Part shown: positions 57,012 through 64,000 of the stretch, piece after piece
How positions within the stretch are numbered: position 1 is the first letter of the stretch
Layout: every line of letters starts with the position of its first letter
Assembly: GCA_013127575.1 (NCBI GenBank)
Contig: CP053418.1
Span: 992,001 to 1,056,000 of the forward strand
Source of the DNA: Ramlibacter terrae
GTDB taxonomy: Bacteria > Pseudomonadota > Gammaproteobacteria > Burkholderiales > Burkholderiaceae_C
DNA: 64,000 bases
Direction: 5' to 3'
Position numbers and translations under genes: made by a program
The notes under the pieces: model-generated
The model's database searches: none
What the model saw: the letters and a program-made list of their open reading frames with translations, nothing else
What the model was told of the DNA's origin: nothing

Positions 57012-57488
57012 TCACCGAGCGCTGAGCGGCTGGTCGTCGTCGATGATCTGGCGGAACGCGGCCCCCGCGATGCCTGCCGCACCGGCCAGCCCGATGGCCT
57101 GCACCAGCAAGGGAGAGGGCGGGAACTGGGGCGCGACCCCCACCGGCGCGATGGGTTGCACGGCGGCGGCGAGTTGCTGGCAATTCATGCTCTGGAGCAC
57201 CGTCACGCCATGGGCGGACGGGACTTCGACCGTGCAGCCGCTGTTGAAATTGAGGGTGGCCGAGCCGCCGGTGGTCGTCACGATCCGCATTCCGTTCTGG
57301 ATCACGGTGCCGGGAGTCACGACCATGCCGGTGGCGCCCTGCGTCGCCGTGACGACGCCGTTTACGTTCGACACGGTCCCGAGGGGCGTTTGCGCGAAAG
57401 CGGAAACACCAATGAAAGCTGCTGCGGCAACGAGAAGCAGTTTTCCGGGACCATGGTGTGCTTTCGAATGACTGTGACGACGAGTCAC
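57012..57488 (-). CDS. Exported FecR-like domain protein in EPS locus
   Basis: This intact protein of 158 residues has a signal peptide (LLLVAAAAFIGVSAFAQ). The mature part starts GTVSNVNGVVTATQG and continues with GTVIQNGMRIVTTTGGSATL and GCTVEVPSAHGVT, matching the beta-rich FecR-type domain that is often found alone in polysaccharide loci. A later hydrophobic GLAGAAGIAGAAF may be a membrane anchor. It has a lone Cys pair (GCTVEV, MNCQQL). Function is unknown; a structural or scaffold role for the exporter is a guess. Confidence 0.65.
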   Translation of the reverse strand: MTRRHSHSKAHHGPGKLLLVAAAAFIGVSAFAQTPLGTVSNVNGVVTATQGATGMVVTPGTVIQNGMRIVTTTGGSATLNFNSGCTVEVPSAHGVTVLQSMNCQQLAAAVQPIAPVGVAPQFPPSPLLVQAIGLAGAAGIAGAAFRQIIDDDQPLSAR

Positions 57489-57527
57489 TATAGCACGCGC
57501 GTTTCCAAACGTACGTGAAAATCCCCC

Positions 57528-58717
57528 TCACTGCGTGGTTCGCGCGAGGCTGAATGCGTCGAGTGAAACCTGGCCCCGCAAACCCGCGGCGGCCTCGAAA
57601 GCCGCCGCCGGAGCCAATTGAAGCGTCACGACCGGGCCGCATTGCGCAGGCACCGTGAACTCCATCTGGAATTTCCTCCAGGGAGCCGCCGGTTTCCAGC
57701 AGCGGCGGCGAGCTGCCGACGAGATTCTTGTCGCCGGTGCCGCACCCGATGCTCCATACCAGCCCGGCTTCGGAACGGAGCTTGGACGCGTATTCGCCCG
57801 CGAGCCGGTACGTGCCGGGCGGCGCGAACACGTGCTGGCGCAGGATCGACGGCGTGAACCGCCGGCCGGTGAATTCCAGCTCCAGCACCAAACCCCGCCG
57901 CGCCACCATGGACTGGCTCACCGTCACCCCCGCGCGGCTGCGCGCCACCGGGGTGAACTCCCAGTCGAAGCCGTCCGCCTCCAGCGGCTGGTCGAAACCC
58001 GCGTTGTACAGCAGCGGCACCACTTCCTTCTGGTACACGAGCCACAGGCCATAGGCGTCCAGCCACTGCCCGCTGCCCTTGAGGAAGCGCATGTAGCTCC
58101 GGCGCGCATCGTCGGGCAGGCTGCCCGCCTCGAGCGCGGCGGCCACGAGAGGCAGCGCCGCACCGGCGGGCAGGCTGAGGCTGGGAAACTGGGCGAGCAC
58201 CGCCGGCAGCCAGCGCTCGGCATCGGGCAGGTGGGGGCGCAGCAGCGTGATCCCCTCCCGGTCGGTCGCGATGCGCGCGAGCAGGCGCGCCGCGTCCACC
58301 GACTCGCGCTTGTCGACCATCTGCACCAGGACCTCGATGCCCTTGGCATGCTCTCCGGCCTGGAGGGCCCGCAGCGCGCGCCAGCGCAGCACGTTCGGGT
58401 GGTTGGGCGCCACGGTCGACGCCGCCGTGGTGACACTCTCCGAAGGATCGCCGTTGGCGACGAGCAGCCTGGTCAGGCCGGGCATCGCCGGGATTCACGG
58501 CGATCCGATCCCGCAATGCCTCCTGCACCGCCGCCGGGTCGGACGGAGCATCGCCGCACAGCGGAAGGTACGGGGTGTCCATCAACGTGCAGGCGCGCTC
58601 GAGGTTGGCGACGACGGCCACGGCAAAGACGCCCGGGGCGACGAGCGCGCAGGCCGTCGCGAACTTCCAGTTCGGGGCCGGCGCCAGTTCGGGCTCCGCC
58701 GTGTCAGTCGGATGCAC
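57528..58717 (-). CDS. Membrane-anchored protein with C-terminal jelly-roll (CBM-like) domain
   Basis: This protein of about 395 residues starts (GTG) with a short cytoplasmic part and one membrane helix (ALVAPGVFAVAVVAN). A helical, TPR-like region follows (about 70-220), then a beta-rich domain with FTPVARSRAGVTVSQS, LVLELEFTGRRF, GTYRLAGEYASKLRSE and, after a frame repair near 57686, WRKFQMEFTVPAQCGPVV and GQVSLDAFSLART, the pattern of a CBM4/9-like sandwich. Breaks near 57686 and 58488. A sugar-binding role on the EPS chain is inferred from fold and neighbours. It overlaps the J-domain gene by 14 bases. Confidence 0.62.
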
Positions 58718-60312
58718 CGCTCAGCCCTTTCAGCAGCACCTTGCCGCCGCCGGACGTGAATTCCGCGCGCACCAGCAACCTTTCGCCGTGCGAACCGATG
58801 GTGGGTTCGCCCACGTGCAGCCGGATCCTTCCCGTCACCAGCAGGGTGCCATCCTGCGGTTCACCCCGGAACTCGACCTGCGTGAGGCGAACCGGCCGCA
58901 CGCCTTGCACCATCTGGTCGTAGCTGCGGGCGAAAGCCAGCGCGGAGGGCGCCCGGCGGCTGTCGGCATCGAGCAGGCGAAGCAGCTGTTCACCGCTGCC
59001 CGATTCGAGCATCTGCAGCAACTGGGTGAGCAAGGGCTGCGCATCGGCCAGCGTCGGTCCGGCGGGGGCGGCGCTGGACGCGCTGCGCACGGGCAGGGGC
59101 AGGGGCAGGGGCAGGGGTGCAGGGCGCGGCGGCGGCGCGACAGCAGCTGGGGGGCGACGGCCGGAGGCGGCTCCGGCGGCTCGCTGGCCCGCTGCGGCAA
59201 GGCCGGGACGGTCGGCTGCGCGATTGCGACCGCGACCGGTGGCGGCTCCGCGGGCCGCACCGTCACGGACTGCGCGGCGGGAGGCGCCGGATTGGCGGCC
59301 ACGGGGCGCGGGGTGAACGACGGCGCCACCGAAGGCGCCACCGAAGGCGCCGCCGCCGTCGCGGCGGGCTGGTAGCGGAAGGCGGCCGGCGGAGCGGGAG
59401 GCTGCGGCTGGGCAGCGGGAGGGGGACGGCGCGCGGGGCTTCCGCGCGCGGCGGTGGCGGGGGCACCGGCGCGGGCTGCACTTGCGCGACGCGAAGGGGC
59501 GCCGCGACCGTTTCCGCAACGGGGGCCGCGGCGACGGTGGCTGGCTGCGCGGTGGCGACGCTCGCGGGCGAGAGGTTGCCGGCCGCCAGCAAGGCGGCAG
59601 CGGGCTCGGGCGGCGGGGGCTCCGCGTGGCGCGTGGGGGCGACTGCGTTCGGATCGGAGGCCGGCTTCTGCACCAGCGCTTCCTGCTCCACGCGGGGCAT
59701 CAGGAGGATGCCCGTCACGACCGCGACGCCGGCCGCCACCAGCGCCCAAGCGAGCTTGCGCTTGGTCACGGGGTCTTCATCGGCATCCGTCGCGGATTCG
59801 GGCCCCGGCCGGCGGGGGTCCATGCCGCGCGCCGCGGCCGGACGCTCGGACGCGAGCGCGGCCAGCTGCCCGTCGTACTCCGCCCGCAGGACGGGCGAGG
59901 ACAGGACTTCGTACGCCAGGTTGACCCGGACGGCGGCATCGGCGGGCCGGGGCGCGGAACCCGAGCCGGCGAAGTCGGGGTGGATCAGCCGCATCAGCAG
60001 CCGGTAGCGTTCCTTCACGTCGACCGGCTCGGTGCGCGGTGCGAAGCCCAGGACGGCGTAGTGGTCGGCGCCCGGATAGAGCAGGGCGGCGCGCAGGAAG
60101 AAGGCAGCGGCCTCGCGCAGGCCGGGCTTGCCGGCGGCGTCGGGGCTCAACCCGCGGCCGGCTGCGATCTGGAGCACTTCCCGGATGGACCCGAACAGCA
60201 GGACCGGTTGCCTCAGCGCCAGCTGGTGCCGCCCGGGGAAGGCGAAGTAGTCCAGCAGGGCGGCGTGGAGGGCAGGAGAAATGGCGGTGGTCGGCTCTGC
60301 TGCGTCTTTCAT
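58704..60312 (-). CDS. J-domain protein with membrane anchor and Pro-rich linker in EPS locus
   Basis: This protein of about 536 residues has an N-terminal helical region, then a J domain at about residues 82-150 (YAVLGFAPRTE, LIHPDF with the HPD tripeptide, VNLAYEVLS), a membrane helix at about 190 (AWALVAAGVAVVTGILLM), a very long Pro/Ala-rich linker and a C-terminal beta-rich domain (LTQVEFRGEPQDGTLLVTG). The linker carries PLPLPLPLP from a hexanucleotide repeat. Frames break near 59162 and 59435, both at C-runs. Putting an Hsp70-recruiting domain in an EPS membrane complex is unusual. Confidence 0.7.
59091..59117. repeat. Hexanucleotide tandem repeat (GGGGCA)n in J-domain gene
   Basis: About four and a half copies of GGGGCA encode (Pro-Leu)n on the minus strand. 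Tandem six-base units do not shift frame, but copy number may vary between strains. Confidence 0.75.
59321..59352. repeat. 12-base tandem repeat in J-domain gene linker
   Basis: Two and a half copies of GGCGCCACCGAA encode the tandem SVAPSVAPS on the minus strand. It lies in the proline-rich linker. Confidence 0.7.
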
Positions 60313-60326
60313 TGGCCCGTCCGCGC

Positions 60327-62660
60327 TCAGCGGGCTGCGCCGGGGCCGGCGTCGAGCCGTCGCTGGGCCCGTAGCCATAGTACGACTCGTAGTCTTGCGG
60401 CATCGCGTGGTTGAGCGCACGGGAGAGCACGACGCCTCGCGGCACCAGCCCGCCCTGCCGCAGCCGGCGCAACGCCTGCTTGATCTGCGACTTGCGCGTG
60501 GTGCTGGCCTGCACGACGAACAGCACGTTCTGCAGCTGGTTGCCCAGTACGACGGAATCCGCCAGGCCGAGCATCGGAGGCGCGTCGACGATGACGTAGT
60601 CGACGCCCAGCGCGGCCGTCAGGTCGAGCAGCAGCAGGAGCTTCGGGCCGGTCAGCAGGTCGACCGGGTTGGGCGGCAACGGACCGGCGGGAAGCACCGA
60701 CAGGTTGGGCACCACCGTCTGCGTGAGCAGCCGGTCGACGCGGCTCTCGCTCGAGAGCAGGTTGGACAAGCCGAAATCGTTGGCGATGCCCAGCATCTTG
60801 TGGATGGTCGGATTGCGCATGTCGGCGTCGATCAGCAGCACCCGCTGTCCCATCTGGGCGAAGTTGATGGCGAGCGCCAGCGACGTCGTGCTCTTGCCTT
60901 CGTTGCGGGTGGTGCTGGTGATCACGAGGCGCTTCGGCGCACCGTTGGCGGTGGAGAACTGCAGCGCCGTGCGGACCGACCGGTACGCTTCCGCGATCGC
61001 GGACTGGGATCCTCGTGGACCTCCATGGCGACGATCCGCCGCTTGCCCTTCAGCTTGGGGATGATGCCCAGCAGCGGGAGGCCGAGCAGGCGCTCGACTT
61101 CGTCCGGGTACTTGATGGAGTCGTCCATGACCTCGAGCACGGCGACGATGGCGGCGCCGAGCAGCAGGCCGGCCAGCAGGCCGACCAGCACGTTGCGCAG
61201 CAGGTTCGGCTTGTACGGGAACAGCGAGGGCTCCGCCGCGTCCACCACCGAGATGTTGTTGCTCGCGACCTCGCCGGAGACGCCCAGTTCCTTGAACCGC
61301 TGCAGCAGGCTGTCGTACAGCTGGCGGTTGGTGTCGACTTCGCGCCGCAGCAGGTTCAGGTCGATGCTGTGGTCTGGGTGGTCAGCACCTGCTTGCGCGC
61401 GGCGCCGAGCTTTTCGCGCAGCAGCGCTTCCTGCCGGACGGCGGAGTCGTACTGCGCACGGAGCATGGCGGCGATGTTCTGCACTTCGCTCTTGATCTGG
61501 GCGTCGGTTTCCGTGATCTGCGCCTTGATCTGCTGCATCTTCGGGAACTCGGGCTTGTAGATGCGCAGGTTCTGCTGGTATTCGATCTCGAGCTCCGCCT
61601 TGCGCTGCTTGAAGGCCAGGACGCTCTTGCTTTCGGTCACCGCCGCGGTCGCTTCGGGGTTGCGCCGCACCTCGGCCGCCACGGATTCGGCCTTGATGCG
61701 GTCCTGCTCCGCCTTCGCCGGGGCGGCGGCGTAGTCGGTGTACGTCTGGTTGATCGGGTTGGTGTTCTCGCCGAGCGTCAGGATCTGGTTCGCCTGCGCG
61801 AACGTATTGAGCTTCCGCTCGGATTCCTCGAGCTTGGCCTTCATCTGCTTGATCTGCTCGTCGAGGAAACGCTTCGCATAGGAAGACGCTTCGAGGCGGC
61901 GTTCCATGCCCATCGCGATGAACGACTGCACCATGGTGTTGGCGATGCGCGAGGCGAGCGCCGGATTGGTGTTGTCGACATGCAGGGTCAGCAGCCGGGA
62001 GCCGGGAATCGGTTCCACCGAGATGGAGCCGAGGAACTGCCGGATCACTCCTTCGCGGCCGAGGACCTCGGGGCTGCGGGTGCTGGGATGCGTGAGCTTC
62101 TGGTAGCCCGAAATGATGCGGTCGAGGTAATCGGGGTTGGAAGGCGCGTCGGCGGCACCGCCGGTGTCCTGTCCCCCGAGCTGGCGGGCGGGAGACAGGT
62201 TGAGGGCGGCCTGCCCGTTCGAGGTGGAAGTGTCCAGCCGTAGCTCGTCGATCACGCGCTCGGCCAGCGACCGGCTCTTGAGGAGCTCCTGCTGCGTGCG
62301 GATCGAGGCGGCGTCGTCGCCGCGGCGATTCTGGTCGGGGTCGTTCTGGAACTGCACCACGCGCGGCGTCACCTGTTCGATCTGCAGGATGACGCTGGAG
62401 CGGTACACGGGCGTGCTGAGGAAGGTGCGGACCGCCGCCACCGTGGCGCCGAGCGCGATGACCGGGAGCAGCGTCCACTTGTGCTTGTAGACGATCCGGC
62501 CGATGTCGGTCAGGGTCAGGGAATCGTCGCCGACCGGGTCCTCGTCGGGGCGCACCGCTCCGCCCAGCTGCAGTTGGTGCGGCTGGCGCAGGGCCAGTTC
62601 GTTGGCGACGGTCGGGGCGAATCCCGATGCGTCGTCCCGCGAGAGTTCGGAGGCTGACAT
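60327..62660 (-). CDS. Polysaccharide co-polymerase / tyrosine autokinase (Wzc-like)
   Basis: This protein of about 777 residues fuses a chain-length domain and a BY-kinase. The first membrane helix is at about 58-76 and the second after FPYKPNLLRNVLVG. The periplasmic part is coiled-coil (LDEQIKQMKAKLEESERKL). The kinase has Walker A STTRNEGKSTTS, Walker A' LIDADMRNP, Walker B DYVIVDAPP and a tyrosine-rich tail YESYYGYG for autophosphorylation. Frames break near 61375 (repaired as TQDHSIDLNL) and 61007 (DPRSAIAEAYRS), both CCAGG. The end is uncertain because of another likely indel near 60350; a stop at 60327 leaves 14 bases before the J-domain ATG. Confidence 0.9.
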
Positions 62661-62708
62661 GGCGTTTTTCTTGTGGGTGGTGCCGTCCGGGTGAACGCCC
62701 GGCTGAGC

Positions 62709-63520
62709 TTAAGGCACGAGCGCCGAGAAGGGGTTGATCGAGTTGATGACGTCGCGGAACACGGAGTCCGTCAGCAGGACGCGGGTCGGGTCGCGCAGGA
62801 TGACCACCAGGTCGTCGCCGCGCAGCTGGGGATCGTCGGCCTCGCCGGCGCGGATCCGCTCGACGTCGAACGTCGCGACCGGCGGGCGCCGTCCTGCCCT
62901 TGCCGGTACACCTTCACTTCGGTGGCCTTCGCGATGCGGCCCGGGCCGCCGGCCATCGCCAGCGCCCGAAGGAGCGTCATCTCGCCGACGATGGGATAGA
63001 TCCCCGGCTTGCCCACGGCGCCGTCGAGGGTGATCTGCTGCGTGGTGAATTCCTTGATGAAGACCGAGACCTGCGGGTCTTGCAGGTACTTCTGCGCATA
63101 CATGCTGGCGATGTGCTCCTCGGCCTGGTGCTGGGTCAGGCCGGCGAGGGTGACCGAGCCGATCAGCGGGAGCGAGACGTAGCCGGCCGCATTCACGCGG
63201 ACGCTGCGCTTGCCGTTCTCGACGTTCAGAACCTCGATGTCGAGGAGGTTGTTGGCGCCGATGCGGTATTCCGCGCCAAGGCCGGTTCCCATCGCCGGCA
63301 CGGGCCCGGAGGGTTGGGCGCCCCCGCCCGCATCCGCCGGTGCGGCCTGTGCGCCGGCGGCGACGCCGCCCGCCTTGGGGACGGGCGGAAGGTTGCGGAA
63401 CTGTCCATCCGGCGCGGAGGGCGACAGGATGTAGTTTTCGATCGAGCGCTGCGCGAAGCTCCCGGTAGCCACCAGTGCCAATGCCCCCGCGAGCGCAAAC
63501 CGAACCAGAGTCGGAGACAT
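62709..63520 (-). CDS. Outer-membrane polysaccharide export protein (Wza/EpsE-like)
   Basis: This protein of about 270 residues has a signal peptide (ALAGALALVATGSFAQ), an N-terminal linker, the poly_export domain (EYRIGANNLLDIEVLNVENG) and an SLBB-like domain (GAVGKPGIYPIVGEMTLLRA). It lacks a lipobox Cys, so is a short Wza type. One frame break near 62886 is repaired as GARLVATFDVERI by restoring CCTGG; the end is NPFSALVP. First gene of the EPS run; Wzc follows after 48 bases. Confidence 0.9.
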
Positions 63521-63547
63521 ACAGAACCCCTAAAAATCGAAGTGTAA

Positions 63548-63567
63548 GGAAGTATCACCGTACTTCC
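63548..63567. promoter_or_regulatory. Perfect 20-bp palindrome upstream of wza-like gene
   Basis: GGAAGTA, spacer TCACCG and TACTTCC form a perfect 7+7 inverted repeat, 28 bases before the wza start and 20 bases after the reductase stop. There is no T-tract, so an operator is more likely than a terminator. The regulator is not known. Confidence 0.45.
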
Positions 63568-63586
63568 AACAAAGCCTCTACAGGGC

Positions 63587-64000
63587 TCAGTGCTTATCGG
63601 CCTCCGAAGTGAAGGAATCAGCGAAAAATTCCTCTGCCGGCAGCTTGCACCGTGCCGAATATTCGGCACGCGCCGAATCGACCACGATGGGCGCGCCGCA
63701 CGCATACACTGGTGCGCCGACAGGTCGGGAAAGTCCTCGATCACGGCACGGTGGACGAAGCCGGTGCGCCCCGTCCAGTTGTCCTCGGGCAGCGCGTTGG
63801 ACACCACGGGAACATAGTCCGGGTTCGGCATCTCCGCAAGCCGCTCCTTCACCCACGCGTCCATGTAAAGATCCGCCGGCCGGCGGCCGCCCCAGTAAAG
63901 CGTGGCCTTCCGAGAAATGCCCTTGAACTGCATCTGCTCGATCAGCGCCTTGATCGGCGCGAAGCCGGTCCCCGAGGCGAGCAGCACCATCGGCTTGTCC
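63587..64000 (-). CDS. Ferredoxin-reductase-type protein, C-terminal part (CDP-6-deoxy-glucoseen reductase-like)
   Basis: Only the C-terminal NAD-binding part of about 137 residues lies in the window; the N-terminus is beyond the right edge. It has LLASGTGFAPIKALIEQM, TLYWGGRRPADLYMD, and after a frame repair near 63720 (CCAGG) VYACGAPIVVDSAR, the FNR-family C-terminus. The closest family in Burkholderiales is labelled CDP-6-deoxy-delta-3,4-glucoseen reductase, a 2Fe-2S flavoprotein; a general phenol-hydroxylase-type reductase is an alternative. It may not belong to the EPS operon. Confidence 0.75.
   Translation of the reverse strand, partial: GQADGAARLGDRLRADQGADRADAVQGHFSEGHALLGRPPAGGSLHGRVGEGAACGDAEPGLCSRGVQRAARGQLDGAHRLRPPCRDRGLSRPVGAPVYACGAPIVVDSARAEYSARCKLPAEEFFADSFTSEADKH

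Noticed and set aside
59091-59117. Repeat considered as CRISPR or mobile repeat
   Set aside because: Units are six bases long and in-frame coding Pro-Leu; there are no spacers.
59777-60925. Kinase frame continuing through the J-domain gene
   Set aside because: The extension is Arg/Pro/Ala-rich noise opposite the conserved J-domain frame; an indel near 60350 hides the true stop.

Overview
The window looks like a stretch of chromosome from a high-GC betaproteobacterium of the order Burkholderiales, most likely family Comamonadaceae (Ramlibacter/Variovorax-like). This rests on gene content and order: trxB-ftsK-lolA-rarA, ribF-ileS-lspA, a recJ-lolCD neighbourhood, a Bug-type receptor, a TctAB transporter, a LivHMGF transporter, and the solo HNH protein that sits beside ribF in this family. 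It is mostly housekeeping and catabolic sequence. I saw no phage, insertion sequence, rRNA, tRNA or CRISPR array.

Layout. 1-5.4 kb: two small hypothetical genes, recJ with its upstream partner, and lolC-lolD. 5.4-9.6 kb: a MoxR/DUF58/VWA module and a membrane-anchored trypsin-like protease, all on the minus strand. 9.7-14 kb: TatD hydrolase, an unknown gene, a spermidine-synthase-like protein and an orphan GspE/PilB ATPase. 14-24 kb: TctBA, two EamA exporters, an SH3/M48 pair, two SDR enzymes, a quinone reductase, a lone receiver protein, a KdgK-type kinase and a cupin. 24-31 kb: Na/Pi cotransporter, lspA-ileS, ribF, HNH. 31-41 kb: a lipase-like lipoprotein, two acyl-CoA dehydrogenases, a DUF480 protein, purN, M48 peptidase, rsmB, desaturase and a small Asp-rich protein. 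41-49.5 kb: GDPD, rpmB-rpmG, trxB, Crp/Fnr, ftsK, lolA, rarA. 49.7-53.3 kb: livHMGF. 53.3-54.8 kb: a small outer-membrane-like protein and a Bug receptor. 54.8-64 kb: an exopolysaccharide locus on the minus strand (Wza-like, Wzc-like tyrosine kinase, J-domain protein, a probable carbohydrate-binding protein, a FecR-like protein, a Wzy/O-antigen-ligase-like protein and a PHP tyrosine phosphatase), preceded at the right edge by part of a ferredoxin-reductase-type sugar reductase.

Sequence quality dominates the reading. About 80 reading-frame breaks fall in more than 40 genes, including essential ones (ileS, ftsK, lolC, ribF, rpmB). By hand, roughly half or more are repaired by restoring one or two bases so that the site reads CCTGG or CCAGG. 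I therefore annotate the broken genes as single intact CDSs carrying sequencing indels, and read the pattern as a hint of CCWGG methylation in the source DNA. Coordinates of such genes span all their frames.

How the genes work together. The strongest system is the 54.8-63.5 kb polysaccharide locus: Wza (outer-membrane export), Wzc (chain-length control and kinase), CpsB-like phosphatase (its counterpart) and Wzy (polymerase) form a Wzx/Wzy-type export set. The J-domain protein, the jelly-roll-like protein and the FecR-like protein are the unusual members. Next clearest is the LivHMGF amino-acid uptake operon, with no periplasmic binding protein in view. LolCD and LolA, far apart, serve outer-membrane lipoprotein sorting. 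No gap of more than about 300 bases lacks a gene; the larger gaps hold dispersed palindromes, terminators or divergent promoter regions.
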